A DNA stretch of 64,000 nucleotides from Oerskovia sp042887685 (GCF_042887685.1 NZ_JBHVOS010000011.1:1-64000), one strand, 5' to 3'; positions 40,992-50,443 are shown, counted from the first letter of the stretch. A program made the numbers and translations. Notes: generated by a model from the sequence alone, not told the origin.

Positions 40992-42509
40992 CTACTTCTC
41001 GACGTCCTCGTCGACCCAGTCGAGGGTCTTGCTCACGGCCTTCTTCCAGTTGCGGTAGAGGCGCTCGCGCTCGCCCTCGTCCATGGACGGGCTCCAGCGC
41101 TTGTCCTCGGCCCAGTTGGCGATGACGTCCTGCTCGCCCTGCCAGAACCCGACCGCGATGCCCGCGGCGTACGCGGCACCGAGCGCCGTCGTCTCCGCGA
41201 CCTTGGGTCGCACGACGTCCACGCCGAGCTGGTCCGCCTGGAACTGCATGAGCAGCTCGTTCTGGACCATGCCGCCGTCGACGCGCAGCTCGGTGAGGTC
41301 GACGCCCGAGTCCGCGTTCATGGCGTCCAGGACCTCGCGGGTCTGGAACGCGACGGCCTCGAGCGCGGCGCGCGCGATGTGGTTCTTGTTGACGTAGCGC
41401 GTGAGGCCCACGAGGGCGCCACGGGCGTCGGAGCGCCAGTGCGGCGCGAACAGGCCCGAGAACGCGGGCACGAAGTACGCGCCACCGTTGTCGTCGACCT
41501 TGCGGGCGAGCCACTCGACGTCGGGCGCGTCCGAGAACATGCCCAGGTTGTCGCGCAGCCACTGGATGAGCGACCCGGTGACGGCGATCGAGCCCTCGAG
41601 CGCGTAGCGGGCCGGCTGGTCGCCGATCTTGTAGCAGACGGTCGTGAGCAGGCCGTTCTCGCTCATGACCTTCTCGGTGCCCGTGTTGAGGAGCATGAAG
41701 TTGCCCGTGCCGTACGTGTTCTTGGCCTGCCCGACCTCGAAGCACGCCTGGCCGAACGTCGCGGCCTGCTGGTCGCCCAGGATGCCCGCGATCGGGACGC
41801 CCGGGAGGAGCCCGCCGGGGCGCCCGTTCCCGTAGACCTCGGAGGACGACTTGATCTCCGGCAGCATCGAGAGGGGGATGCCCATGTCGGCCGCGATGTC
41901 CTCGCGCCAGCTCAGGGTGTCGAGGTCCATGAGCATGGTGCGCGACGCGTTGGTCACGTCGGTGACGTGCACGCCGCCGTCGACGCCGCCCGTCATGTTC
42001 CACAGGACCCAGGTGTCGGTGTTGCCGAAGACGAGGTCGCCGGCGTCGGCGGCCTCGCGGGCACCCTCGACGTTGTCGAGGATCCACTTGACCTTGGGGC
42101 CGGAGAAGTACGTCGCGAGCGGGAGGCCCACGATCGCCTTGTACTTCTCGGGTCCTGCGTCGCCGCCGAGCTCGTCGACGATCTTCTGCGTGCGGGTGTC
42201 CTGCCAGACGATCGCGTTGTAGACGGGCTTGCCCGTCCTGCGGTTCCACACGACGGCGGTCTCGCGCTGGTTGGTGATGCCGACCGCGGCGATGTCGGTG
42301 TACGTGACGTTGGCGCGGGTCAGGGCCAGGCCGACGGCTTCGCGGACGTTGTTCCAGATCTGCTCGGGGTTGTGCTCGACCCAGCCGGCCCGCGGGAAGA
42401 TCTGGTCGTGCTCGAGCTGGCCGGAGGAGACGATCTCCCCGGAGTGGTTGAAGACGATGGCCCGGGAGCTGGTGGTTCCCTGGTCGATGGCGAGAACGTA
42501 GTCGGCCAT
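40992..42509 (-). CDS. glpK: Glycerol kinase GlpK
   Basis: Phosphorylates glycerol to glycerol 3-phosphate with ATP. The 505 residues follow the FGGY-kinase pattern: N-terminal phosphate loop AIDQGTTSSRAIVFNHSGEI, GITNQRETAVVWNRRTGKPV, WILDNVEGAREAADAGDLVF, and the C-terminal GMVQNELLMQFQADQLGVDV. Length is normal for the family. It is the last gene of the leftward glpD-glpF-glpK series. ATG with AAGGACTG upstream. Confidence 0.97.
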   Translation of the reverse strand: MADYVLAIDQGTTSSRAIVFNHSGEIVSSGQLEHDQIFPRAGWVEHNPEQIWNNVREAVGLALTRANVTYTDIAAVGITNQRETAVVWNRRTGKPVYNAIVWQDTRTQKIVDELGGDAGPEKYKAIVGLPLATYFSGPKVKWILDNVEGAREAADAGDLVFGNTDTWVLWNMTGGVDGGVHVTDVTNASRTMLMDLDTLSWREDIAADMGIPLSMLPEIKSSSEVYGNGRPGGLLPGVPIAGILGDQQAATFGQACFEVGQAKNTYGTGNFMLLNTGTEKVMSENGLLTTVCYKIGDQPARYALEGSIAVTGSLIQWLRDNLGMFSDAPDVEWLARKVDDNGGAYFVPAFSGLFAPHWRSDARGALVGLTRYVNKNHIARAALEAVAFQTREVLDAMNADSGVDLTELRVDGGMVQNELLMQFQADQLGVDVVRPKVAETTALGAAYAAGIAVGFWQGEQDVIANWAEDKRWSPSMDEGERERLYRNWKKAVSKTLDWVDEDVEK

Positions 42510-42617
42510 GGTGTGTCAGTCCTTCACGTCGGTGTGGTTGAGCGGTTGTCGCGCGGTACGCGACCGAGCATCGGGGCCGCGGGGCGTCACGTGGGGTGGT
42601 GCCCGACGGCGGGTGGT

Positions 42618-42656
42618 CGCGTGACCGGGGCGGGTCGCCCCCGCCCCGGTCACGCG
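42618..42656 (-). terminator. Hairpin after glpF
   Basis: Perfect 17-bp stem (42618-42634 with 42640-42656) and a TCGCC loop, 15 bases past the glpF stop. It should stop or weaken transcription from glpF into glpK. Confidence 0.75.
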
Positions 42657-42671
42657 GGGAGGAGCAGGGGA

Positions 42672-43433
42672 TCAGCCCCAGGCTGCCCCGAGGAGGCCGG
42701 CGAGCACGCCGCCGACGAGCGGACCTGCGACGGGGACCCACGAGTAGCCCCAGTCGCTCGACCCCTTGCCCTTGATGGGCAGCAGGGCGTGGGCGATGCG
42801 CGGGCCGAGGTCACGAGCAGGGTTGATGGCGTACCCGGTAGGACCACCGAGGGACGCACCGATACCGACCACGACGAGCGCGACGGCGAGCGGGCCGAGC
42901 CCGGACGGGGTGTTGCCCGACGCGACGACGAAGAACACGAGCACGAACGTCGCGATGACCTCGGTGACGAAGTTCCAGCCGTACGAGCGGAGCTCGGGGC
43001 CGGTCGAGAACACGGCGAGCTTGGTGGCGGCGGGCGCCTCCTCGTCGAAGTGCTTCTTGTACGCGAGGAACGCGAGCACGGCACCGAGGATCGCACCGAT
43101 CATCTGCGCGCCGAAGTAGATGAACATGTTGCTCACGGTCGGCTCGATCGTCGCGGTGACCATCCCCTCGGGCCCTGTGGCCGAGAAGAAGGGGCGGTCC
43201 GCGGTGAACAGTCCGATGGTCACGGCCGGGTTGAGGTGCGCCCCGGACTTGTACGCGACGTAGACGCCGGTGAAGACGGCGAGGCCCCATCCGAAGTTGA
43301 TGAGGAGCCAGCCGCCGTTGAAGCCCTTGGTCTTGGGGAGGATCACGTTGGCTACGACGCCGGCACCCAGCAGGATCAGGGTCGCGGTGCCGAGTATCTC
43401 GGACCAGAAGGCGTTGAGGATGAGTGTGTCCAT
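42672..43433 (-). CDS. glpF: Glycerol uptake facilitator GlpF (aquaglyceroporin)
   Basis: Lets glycerol diffuse across the membrane. The 253 residues have six membrane segments and the two half-helix motifs HLNPAVTIGLF and AINPARDLGPRIAHALL. The aspartate after the second NPAR fits glycerol facilitators. ATG at 43433 is chosen; the frame is open further upstream, but a GAGAG site precedes this ATG. It lies between glpD and glpK, all leftward. Confidence 0.95.
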   Translation of the reverse strand: MDTLILNAFWSEILGTATLILLGAGVVANVILPKTKGFNGGWLLINFGWGLAVFTGVYVAYKSGAHLNPAVTIGLFTADRPFFSATGPEGMVTATIEPTVSNMFIYFGAQMIGAILGAVLAFLAYKKHFDEEAPAATKLAVFSTGPELRSYGWNFVTEVIATFVLVFFVVASGNTPSGLGPLAVALVVVGIGASLGGPTGYAINPARDLGPRIAHALLPIKGKGSSDWGYSWVPVAGPLVGGVLAGLLGAAWG

Positions 43434-43473
43434 CAGATTCTCTCTTTCTTGGTGGACTTCGTTGTCGCAACCA

Positions 43474-43497
43474 CCCCGACGCATCCGTGCGTCGGGG
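43474..43497 (-). terminator. Hairpin in the glpD-glpF gap
   Basis: A 10-bp stem CCCCGACGCA/TGCGTCGGGG with a four-base loop, 40 bases upstream of the glpF start. A second hairpin with 9-bp arms lies at 43553-43577. Together these could end glpD transcripts or regulate glpF in the leader. Confidence 0.55.
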
Positions 43498-43654
43498 CCC
43501 CGGCGTGCGTCGCGGTGCGCGCATCCGTGAGGTTGAGGGGTGCCGGTCCGGCCCCGCCTCGCGCGAGTCGAGGCGGGCCGGGGGCCGGGCTATGAAGTTG
43601 TTCTCGGGGGAGCCTGTGCGGCTCCCGGTGGGCCGGGTGGGTGAGTCGGGTTCG

Positions 43655-45403
43655 TCAGGATCCGGAGAGGGGCTTGAGCGGGGCGACGTCGTCGGCGGCG
43701 AGGCGCGTGCGCTCGGCCGTGGCGTCGTCGGGCTCCTGCTCCGCGGACTCCTCGGCCGCGGCGCGCGCGGTGTAGGACGCGATCTCCGCGGCCTTGCGCT
43801 CGTCGTCCCAGCCGAGGAGCGGCGCCGCGATGTCGGCGATCTCCGGGAGGGCGCCGAGCCCGCGGTCGAGCACCTCGTAGTTCAGACGCGTGCGGTGCAG
43901 CAGCAGGTCCTCGAGGTGCAGGGCGCCCTCGTGGGTCACGCCGTAGCTGATCTCGGCCCGCAGGTAGGCGGGCGCGTGCTCCAGCGGCCTGGCGAGCGTG
44001 GGGTCGGCCTCGCACAGAGCGACGATGTCGCGCAGGTTGGAGCCGTAGCGGTGCAGCAGGTGGTCGACCATCTGCGGCGTCCAGCCGAACTTCGAGGCCC
44101 ACGGGCGGGCCTGGCGGCGGACCGCGTCGAGCCCGACGGCGCCGACGAGCGGGATCTTGTCCGTGATCGAGGGCAGCGCCGCGGAGCGCTGGCCGATCGC
44201 GAAGTCGACCGCGTCCTTGGCCATGACCCGGTAGGTCGTGAGCTTGCCGCCCGCGATGACCGTGAGGCCGGGGGTCGGGGAGGCCGTGGTGTGCTCGCGC
44301 GAGACCTTGGCCGAGCTCGTGCCCTCCTTGGTCCCGGGCTGGAGCAGCGGGCGCAGGCCGGCGTAGGTGCCGATGATGTCGTCGCGCGTGAGGGGCTGGG
44401 CGAGGACGGCGTTGGCGTGCTCGAGGATGTAGTCGATGTCGGCGGCCGTCGCGACGGGGTGCGTGAGCTCCTGCTCCCAGGGCGTGTCGGTCGTGCCGAT
44501 GACCCAGTAGCGGGACCACGGGATGATGAACAGGACGGACTTCTCGGTCTGCAGGATCAGGCCGACCTGGCCCTTGATGCGCTCGCGCGGGACGACGATG
44601 TGGACGCCCTTGGAGGCCAGGACGCGCAGCCCGCCGTCGGTCCCGGCGAGGGCCTCGGTGTCCTCGGTCCACACGCCCGTCGCGTTGATGACGGCGCGGG
44701 CGCGGACGGTGATGCGTCGGCCCGTCTCGAGGTCCTCGAGGATCGCGCCGTTGACCGCGCCGGTCGAGCCCTTGGTCAGCTCGACGACCTGGGTGCGGGA
44801 GGCGGCGTGCGCGCCGTAGGAGGTCGCGGTGCGGACGAGCGTCGAGACCAGGCGGGCGTCGTCGACCGAGGCGTCCCAGTACTGGACGGCGCCGATCGCC
44901 GCGTCGTGCGCGAGGTCGGGGAACTTGCGCTCCATCTGCTTGCGCGAGAGGTGGCGGTGCAGCGGCAGGGCCCGCTTGCCCGGGGCCATGCTCGCGAGCG
45001 TGTCGTACAGCGCGATGCCGGCGCCGACGTAGGCACGCTCCCACACGCGGTGCTCGAGGGGGTAGAGGAAGGGGACCGGGCGCACGAGGTGCGGCGCGAG
45101 GTCCTTGATGAGGAGGTCGCGCTCTGTCAGGGCCTCGTGGACGAGGTGGAAGTCGAGCATCTGGAGGTAGCGCAGACCACCGTGGACGAGCTTGCTCGAG
45201 CGGCTCGACGTGCCGGACGCCCAGTCCTGTCCCTCGACGATCGCGGTCGAGAGTCCGCGTGTCACGGCGTCGAGGGCGATGCCTGCCCCGGTCACGCCGC
45301 CGCCGATCACGAGGACGTCGAGCTCCTGGTCCGCGCTCGTGCTCGCCTCGAGCGCGCTGAGCGCCCGCTGGCGAGACTCTGCGGTGAGTCTGCTGGAAGT
45401 CAT
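43655..45403 (-). CDS. glpD: Aerobic glycerol-3-phosphate dehydrogenase GlpD
   Basis: FAD enzyme that oxidises glycerol 3-phosphate to dihydroxyacetone phosphate and passes electrons to quinone. The 582 residues start with the FAD dinucleotide fold (LDVLVIGGGVTGAGIALDAV), followed by SGTSSRSSKLVHGGLRYLQM, typical of GlpD. The C-terminal domain includes LLHRYGSNLRDIVALCEADP. The ATG at 45403 has AGAAGG upstream. The tail of about 30 residues is acidic and not conserved. First gene of the glycerol series, divergent from a SorC-family regulator. Confidence 0.96.
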   Translation of the reverse strand: MTSSRLTAESRQRALSALEASTSADQELDVLVIGGGVTGAGIALDAVTRGLSTAIVEGQDWASGTSSRSSKLVHGGLRYLQMLDFHLVHEALTERDLLIKDLAPHLVRPVPFLYPLEHRVWERAYVGAGIALYDTLASMAPGKRALPLHRHLSRKQMERKFPDLAHDAAIGAVQYWDASVDDARLVSTLVRTATSYGAHAASRTQVVELTKGSTGAVNGAILEDLETGRRITVRARAVINATGVWTEDTEALAGTDGGLRVLASKGVHIVVPRERIKGQVGLILQTEKSVLFIIPWSRYWVIGTTDTPWEQELTHPVATAADIDYILEHANAVLAQPLTRDDIIGTYAGLRPLLQPGTKEGTSSAKVSREHTTASPTPGLTVIAGGKLTTYRVMAKDAVDFAIGQRSAALPSITDKIPLVGAVGLDAVRRQARPWASKFGWTPQMVDHLLHRYGSNLRDIVALCEADPTLARPLEHAPAYLRAEISYGVTHEGALHLEDLLLHRTRLNYEVLDRGLGALPEIADIAAPLLGWDDERKAAEIASYTARAAAEESAEQEPDDATAERTRLAADDVAPLKPLSGS

Positions 45404-45654
45404 CCGATGGCCTTCTCTCGTCGTCGATCTGGTCGTCACCGGCGGGGTCCCGTGAAGGAGTCCCTCCTGTGACGTTCCCACGGCTCCGCGTCCCGCGCTA
45501 GCGGTACGAGGCGGGACCCAGGAGGGCACCGTGCCGCGGCACAGCGCTGTCGGAACGGGGCTGCACGTATTAACGTCAACATGTCAGGAACGAACGCGCA
45601 AGCGCAGTGCACAAACGTGCAGCATGAGCACCACCAGCGGCAGGAGCCCAGCAG
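45404..45654. promoter_or_regulatory. glpD / SorC-regulator divergent control region
   Basis: Contains the perfect palindrome TGCAC-AAAC-GTGCA (45608-45621) and a half-site TGCACGT at 45561-45567 near a TAATAC (minus strand 45565-45570) that could be the glpD -10 element. An inverted repeat GTCCCGC/GCGGGAC spans 45490-45517 in the glpD leader. These are candidate operators for the neighbouring regulator. Confidence 0.5.
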
Positions 45655-46659
45655 ATGGCCGATCGGGAGCAGGACGTCCTCCGGGCGGCCTCGATGTACT
45701 ACCTCCAGGACATGAAGATGGAGGCGATCGCCAAGCACCTGCGCACCTCGCGCTCGACCGTCTCCCGCTTGGTCAAGAGAGCCCGTGAGACGGGTCTGGT
45801 GGAGATCACGCTCCGGCCCACGCAGAGCCGCGCCCCCGGTCTCGGGGCGCACATCTCCGCCACCTACGGCATCGACGCCTACGTCGTACCGGTCCCGGAC
45901 TCGACGCAGCAGGTCGACCGGCTCGACCAGGTCGCCCTCACGACGGCCCGCCTGCTCGGGTCGTGGTTCGACTCCGACATGATCCTCGGCATCGCGTGGG
46001 GCACCACGCTCGCGGCGATCTCACGGCACCTGAGCCGCAAGCCCACGCGGGGGTCCGCCGTCGTGCAGCTCAACGGGGCGGCCAACACCCGGACCTCCGG
46101 GGTGCACTACGCGGGCGACCTCATCGCGGGGTTCGGCGAGGCGTTCGACGCCCACGTGCACCATTTCCCAGTGCCCGCGTTCTTCGACTACGCCGAGACC
46201 AAGCAGGCGATGTGGCGCGAGCGGTCGGTGCGGCGCGTGCTCGACGTCCAGGGGCGGGCCGACGTCGCGCTGTTCTCCGTGGGCGCAGTGTCGGGCGGGG
46301 TGCCGAGCCACGTGTACTCCGCGGGCTACCTGGAGCCCGAGGACATCGCGGTCCTGGAGGACGAGGGCGTGGTCGGCGACGTGTGCACGGTCTTCCTGCG
46401 CGCCGACGGCACCTACAAGGACATCGCGCTCAACGAGCGCGCGACGGGCCCCGGGCCCGACGAGCTCAAGCGCATCCCGCAGCGCATCTGCGCGGTCGCG
46501 GGGGACAACAAGGTCGCCCCGCTGCGGGCCGCGCTGCGCGCCGGCGTCGTGACGCACCTCGTCGTGGACGAGATCACGGCCTCGCACCTGATCGAGCAGG
46601 AGACGGGACGCATCGCCGTCGCCCGGACGCGGCTCGAAGGTATGCAGTCGGGTGCATGA
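45655..46659 (+). CDS. SorC-family transcriptional regulator, probably of glycerol genes
   Basis: A 334-residue repressor or activator with an N-terminal helix-turn-helix (MEAIAKHLRTSRSTVSRLVK) and a SorC effector domain (DMILGIAWGTTLAAISRHLS; VALFSVGAVSGGVPSHVYSA; PLRAALRAGVVTHLVVDEIT). SorC proteins sense phosphorylated sugars. The gene is divergent from glpD with palindromic half-sites in between, so control of glpD-glpF-glpK by glycerol 3-phosphate or a relative is likely, but the ligand is inferred. ATG with CAGGAG upstream. Confidence 0.9.
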   Translation: MADREQDVLRAASMYYLQDMKMEAIAKHLRTSRSTVSRLVKRARETGLVEITLRPTQSRAPGLGAHISATYGIDAYVVPVPDSTQQVDRLDQVALTTARLLGSWFDSDMILGIAWGTTLAAISRHLSRKPTRGSAVVQLNGAANTRTSGVHYAGDLIAGFGEAFDAHVHHFPVPAFFDYAETKQAMWRERSVRRVLDVQGRADVALFSVGAVSGGVPSHVYSAGYLEPEDIAVLEDEGVVGDVCTVFLRADGTYKDIALNERATGPGPDELKRIPQRICAVAGDNKVAPLRAALRAGVVTHLVVDEITASHLIEQETGRIAVARTRLEGMQSGA

Positions 46660-46684
46660 GTACGCATTCGGTCCCGCGCAGGCG

Positions 46685-46690
46685 TAGATT
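46685..46690 (+). promoter_or_regulatory. -10 element of the acetyltransferase gene, probably leaderless
   Basis: TAGATT ends six bases before the GTG start codon, with no ribosome-binding site in the gap. Confidence 0.6.
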
Positions 46691-46696
46691 GTCCGC

Positions 46697-47224
46697 GTGA
46701 CGAGCAGCCCCACGCCCACCCTGACGCTCCGCCCCGCCCTCCCGGCCGACGTGCGCGCGATCCGATCCCTCGTCGAGCCCTACGCCGAGGAGCGCATCCT
46801 CCTCGCCAAGGAGATGGTCGGCTACTACGAGGCCGTCCAGGAGTTCGTGGTCGCCGACGTCGGCGGACCGGGAGCCCCGAAGGTCGTCGGGTGCGGTGCG
46901 CTGCACGTCATGTGGGACGACCTGGCCGAGATCCGCACGCTCGCGGTGGACCGCGCGTGGCTCGGCACCGGGGTGGGCCACCGCCTCGTCGTCGAGCTCC
47001 TGGAACGGGCCCGCGCCCTGGGCCTGGCGCGGGTCTTCTGCCTGACGTTCGAGGTCGACTTCTTCCGCGCGCACGGCTTTGAGGCGATCGAGGGCACCCC
47101 CGTGTCGCCCGACGTGTACGCCGAGCTCCTGCGCTCGCACGACGACGGGGTGGCCGAGTTCCTCGACCTCGCCCGGGTCAAGCCCAACACCCTCGGCAAC
47201 ACCCGGATGCTGATCACCCTCTGA
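46697..47224 (+). CDS. GNAT amino-acid N-acetyltransferase (short ArgA-like)
   Basis: A 175-residue acetyltransferase with the GNAT acetyl-CoA loop in LGTGVGHRLVVELLERARAL and the preceding strand IRTLAVDRAWLG. The segment LARVFCLTFEVDFFRAHGFE, followed by PVSPDVYAELLRSHDDGVAE, matches short stand-alone N-acetylglutamate synthases found in actinobacteria, which start arginine synthesis. No kinase-like ArgA domain is attached. Starts at a GTG with a leaderless-type promoter. Confidence 0.82.
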   Translation: MTSSPTPTLTLRPALPADVRAIRSLVEPYAEERILLAKEMVGYYEAVQEFVVADVGGPGAPKVVGCGALHVMWDDLAEIRTLAVDRAWLGTGVGHRLVVELLERARALGLARVFCLTFEVDFFRAHGFEAIEGTPVSPDVYAELLRSHDDGVAEFLDLARVKPNTLGNTRMLITL

Positions 47225-47288
47225 GCGCCCCTGGCCGGGCGGGCAGGCCCGGGGGCCGCTGCGCGCCGGTCGCACCTGCGGGCGCGTC

Positions 47289-48257
47289 TCAGGCCGGGAG
47301 GCGGTAGACCTCGCCGTCCTGCTCGAGCAGCCCGTCCTCGACCAGGCTCGCGACGCACCGCCCGAGCTGCGCCGCGTCGGGCCACAGCCCCGCGACCACC
47401 TCGCGGTGGACCGGCCCGTCCGCCCCTCGCAGCGCGGCCATGACCCGGCCCCGCGCCTGCCGGTCCGTCCCCTCCCAGGCCTGGGTCCGACGTCGGGCGA
47501 CGTGCTCGTCCGGCGGGCTGCCCGCGGCGCGCCACGCGCACAGGTCCACGACCGGGCACGCCTCGCACCGCGGTGAGCGTGCCGTGCACACGAGCGCACC
47601 CAGCTCCATCGACGCCGCGGCCCACAGCGCGGCCTCGGCGTCCTCGGCGGGTGCGACCCGCGTCGCGAGCCGGCGCTCGGCCGCGGTGTACGACGGCGCG
47701 GGCAGCGCCGTCCCCGACACCGCTCGCGCCAGGACCCGCCGCACGTTCGTGTCCACGACGACCGCGCGCCGACCGTGCGCGAACGCCGTCACGGCCGCGG
47801 CCGTGTACTCCCCGACGCCCGGCAGCGCGAGCAGCGCGTCGGCGTCGAGCGGGACGCGGCCTGCGTGGCGCTCGACGACCGCCCGCGCGCAGTCCTGCAG
47901 GCGCAGCGCGCGCCGCGGGTACCCCAGGCGCCCCCAGGCGCGCAGGACGTCGGCCGTCGACGCCGCCGCGAGGTCCGCGGGCTCGGGCCACCGCTCCATC
48001 CATGCGCGCCACGCGGGCTCGACCCGGACCACGGGGGTCTGCTGCAGCATGACCTCGCTGACCAGGACGCCCCAGGGGGAGCAGTCGTCGCGACGCCACG
48101 GCAGGTCGCGGGCGTTCACGGCGAACCACTGCCCGACGGCGTCGCGCAGGTCCGCGTGCGGGTCCGGGGCCGAGAGGCTCGTCAGGGCTGGGCGCGGGTC
48201 GTCCGCGCGAGGGCCGGGCGTCGGACCGGCGGCGGAGAGGGTGGGGGAGAGCGGCAT
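47289..48257 (-). CDS. mutY: A/G-specific adenine DNA glycosylase MutY
   Basis: Removes adenine mispaired with 8-oxoguanine. The 322 residues include the catalytic helix EVMLQQTPVVRVEPAWRAWM with the active Glu, the helix-hairpin-helix LPGVGEYTAAAVTAFAHGRR followed by VVVDTNVRR with the active Asp, and the iron-sulfur cysteines in CTARSPRCEACPVVDLC (C-x6-C-x2-C-x5-C). The C-terminal region is shorter than in enteric MutY, with a reduced NUDIX-like domain. The first 35 residues are non-conserved. AATGGT lies six bases before the ATG. Confidence 0.95.
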   Translation of the reverse strand: MPLSPTLSAAGPTPGPRADDPRPALTSLSAPDPHADLRDAVGQWFAVNARDLPWRRDDCSPWGVLVSEVMLQQTPVVRVEPAWRAWMERWPEPADLAAASTADVLRAWGRLGYPRRALRLQDCARAVVERHAGRVPLDADALLALPGVGEYTAAAVTAFAHGRRAVVVDTNVRRVLARAVSGTALPAPSYTAAERRLATRVAPAEDAEAALWAAASMELGALVCTARSPRCEACPVVDLCAWRAAGSPPDEHVARRRTQAWEGTDRQARGRVMAALRGADGPVHREVVAGLWPDAAQLGRCVASLVEDGLLEQDGEVYRLPA

Positions 48258-48413
48258 GGTCCGACCATTCTCGCCGACGTGCACCGCCCCGGTCGGCACG
48301 GGGACGACGGGGATGCCTCCGCGCGGTGTGGCTGTGCGAGAACCGACGCCACGGCGACGTACCGTTGCCCCAGCGCAGGAAGGGCCCGCGCCGACCGTCG
48401 AACGGAGCCGTAC

Positions 48414-49247
48414 GTGAGCACGCCGCAGGGCACCCGGCCACCCACCGGGTCGACCCCGGTCCAGGGGCGACCCTCGCACGGGGCCGCCGCCGCGTCGTCG
48501 GGCAGGCCGACGTCCAGGACCCTCCGGGTCCGCCGGGTCATGGCTCTCGTCCTGCTCGCGGTGATCGTCGTCGGCGTCGTGATGCTGGTCAGGGCCGCGA
48601 TCGCGTTCGGGGCGGGCCTGCTCGCCGACGACCCGCAGGGCAAGGTGGCGCCGCCCGAGCCCCAGGAGGTCGCCGCGACGGGCTACAAGGCCTGCCAGGC
48701 CAAGGACGTGACGCTCTGGCTGGCGGCCTCCAAGACCGAGTACGCGGTCGGGGAGAAGCCCACCTTCACCACGACGCTCACGCACGTGGGCCACCGGCCC
48801 TGCCTCATCGACGCCTCGTCGGCCGTCCAGGAGATCACGATCACGTCCGGCACCGAGCGCATCTGGTCGTCGGCCGACTGCCCCGCGGGGTCGAAGGACC
48901 TGCTCATGGCGCCGGGGGACGTGTGGACCGAGACCGTGACGTGGAACCGGGACCGCTCCGGACCCGAGTGCCCCACCGGTCTGCCCGCGACGCTGCCCGG
49001 GACCTACAGCGCGGTCGTCGCGTCCAGCGAGGCGACCGGGATGACCGGCCCGGCCGTACCGTTCACGCTCGTGGCCCCGGCGCCCCCGCCCGAGGCGCCG
49101 CCCGCGACCGAGCCGCCCGCAGCGGGCGAGCCGCCGGCGGACGGGACCGAGGCGCCCGCTGAGGGCGCAGAGCCTCCCGCGGAGGGGGCCACCGCACCCG
49201 AGGAAGGGGCCACCGCCCCCGAAGGGGACGCGCCGCCCCAGGGGTGA
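48414..49247 (+). CDS. Unknown membrane-anchored protein with Pro/Glu/Ala repeat tail
   Basis: A 277-residue protein: a basic, proline-rich N-terminal tail of about 40 residues, one membrane helix (LVLLAVIVVGVVMLVRAAIA), then a beta-rich outer domain of roughly 130 residues with four cysteines (YKACQAKDVTLW; PCLIDASSA; SADCPAGSK; PECPTG). The last 55 residues repeat APPPE/PPAxG/AEGA units. The outer domain resembles small Ig-like extracellular domains in actinobacterial secreted proteins, but I cannot name a family. GTG start with GGAG upstream; TACCGT at 48360 may be its -10. Confidence 0.72.
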   Translation: MSTPQGTRPPTGSTPVQGRPSHGAAAASSGRPTSRTLRVRRVMALVLLAVIVVGVVMLVRAAIAFGAGLLADDPQGKVAPPEPQEVAATGYKACQAKDVTLWLAASKTEYAVGEKPTFTTTLTHVGHRPCLIDASSAVQEITITSGTERIWSSADCPAGSKDLLMAPGDVWTETVTWNRDRSGPECPTGLPATLPGTYSAVVASSEATGMTGPAVPFTLVAPAPPPEAPPATEPPAAGEPPADGTEAPAEGAEPPAEGATAPEEGATAPEGDAPPQG

Positions 49248-49351
49248 CGGACTGCTTGACGAGCAGGCGGCCGCCGGCCGTGGCCGAGCGTCGACGGACG
49301 CGGCCGAGAGCCGCGCGGCGAGGGATCGCGCGCCGGGGACTGCCCTGAAGG

Positions 49352-50437
49352 CTAGACGTACCGCTCGAGGATGCTCGACTCGGCGAGACGCGACAGGCCC
49401 TCCCGGACCGCGCGCGCCCGCTGCTCGCCGACGCCGTCCACGGCCATGAGATCGTCGATGCTCGCGGCCAGGAGCTTCTGCAGCCCGCCGAAGTGCGAGA
49501 CCAGGCGGTCGATGATCGCGCCGGGCAGGCGGGGGACCTTCGACAGGAGCCGGTACCCGTGGGGAGCGACCGCGGCGTCGAGCGCCTCGCCGCCTCCCGG
49601 GAGGTCGAGGACCCGCCCGATGAGCGTGAGGTCGAGGAGCTGGGTCGAGTCGAGCGCCCCGAGGGCGTTCTTGACGTCCGCGAGGGAGCGGTCCTTGCGC
49701 CCGAGCTCGACGTAGTCGCGGATGACGGACTCGCGGTCCGAGCCGATCCCGCCGATGAGCTCGTCGAGCTGGAGGGCGAGCAGTCGACCGTCCGTGCCGA
49801 GCTCGACCACGTAGCCCGCGATCTCCTCGGAGATGCGACCGACCATCTCGAGGCGCTGCACCACGGCGCACACGTCCCGGACGGTGACGAGGTCCTCGAT
49901 CTCGAGGGCCGAGAGCGTGCCGCTGACCTCGTCGAGGCGGGCGCGGTAGCGCTCGAGCGTCGCGAGAGCCTGGTTGGCGCGCGACAGGATGGTGTCCGAG
50001 TCCTCGAGGACGTAGCGCTGGCCGCCCACGTACAGGGCGACGATCCGCATGGACTGGCTCACCGAGATCACGGGGAACCCGCACTGCTTGGCGACGCGCT
50101 CGGCCGTACGGTGACGCGTGCCGGACTCGGTCGTCTCGATCGTCGCGTCGGGCAGGAGCTGGACCGCAGCGCGCAGGATGCGGTTGGCGTCCCGGTCGAG
50201 GACCACGGCCCCGTCCATCTTGGAGAGCTCGCGCAGGCGGGTCGCGGAGAAGCCGACGTCCAGGACGAAACCGCCCGAGCACATGGTCTCGACGACCTTG
50301 TCCAGCCCGAGGACGATCAGTGCGCCCGTCCGGCCGCGCAGGATGCGCTCGAGGCCGTCGCGGAGCTCGGTGCCCGGAGCCACTGCTGCGAGGGTCTCCC
50401 GGAGCATGTCGTCAGGGTGCACGGGGGAGTTGGCCAC
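49352..50437 (-). CDS. disA: DNA integrity scanning protein DisA (diadenylate cyclase)
   Basis: Makes cyclic di-AMP from two ATP molecules and scans DNA for branched structures. The 361 residues have the cyclase domain with DGAVVLDRDANRILRAAVQL and the motif GTRHRTAERVAKQCGFPVIS. A linker follows, then a helix-hairpin-helix domain near the C-terminus (IDDLMAVDGVGEQRARAVRE). GTG start with TAGGAT six bases upstream. It lies downstream of radA on the same strand, a pairing known in many Gram-positives. Confidence 0.96.
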   Translation of the reverse strand: MANSPVHPDDMLRETLAAVAPGTELRDGLERILRGRTGALIVLGLDKVVETMCSGGFVLDVGFSATRLRELSKMDGAVVLDRDANRILRAAVQLLPDATIETTESGTRHRTAERVAKQCGFPVISVSQSMRIVALYVGGQRYVLEDSDTILSRANQALATLERYRARLDEVSGTLSALEIEDLVTVRDVCAVVQRLEMVGRISEEIAGYVVELGTDGRLLALQLDELIGGIGSDRESVIRDYVELGRKDRSLADVKNALGALDSTQLLDLTLIGRVLDLPGGGEALDAAVAPHGYRLLSKVPRLPGAIIDRLVSHFGGLQKLLAASIDDLMAVDGVGEQRARAVREGLSRLAESSILERYV

Positions 50438-50443
50438 GTGGGC

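Noticed and set aside
47289..50282. A very long minus-strand open frame running from mutY across the disA region
   Set aside because: Only the part up to 48257 is MutY. The rest is antisense or out-of-frame to other genes, and stop codons are rare in DNA this GC-rich.
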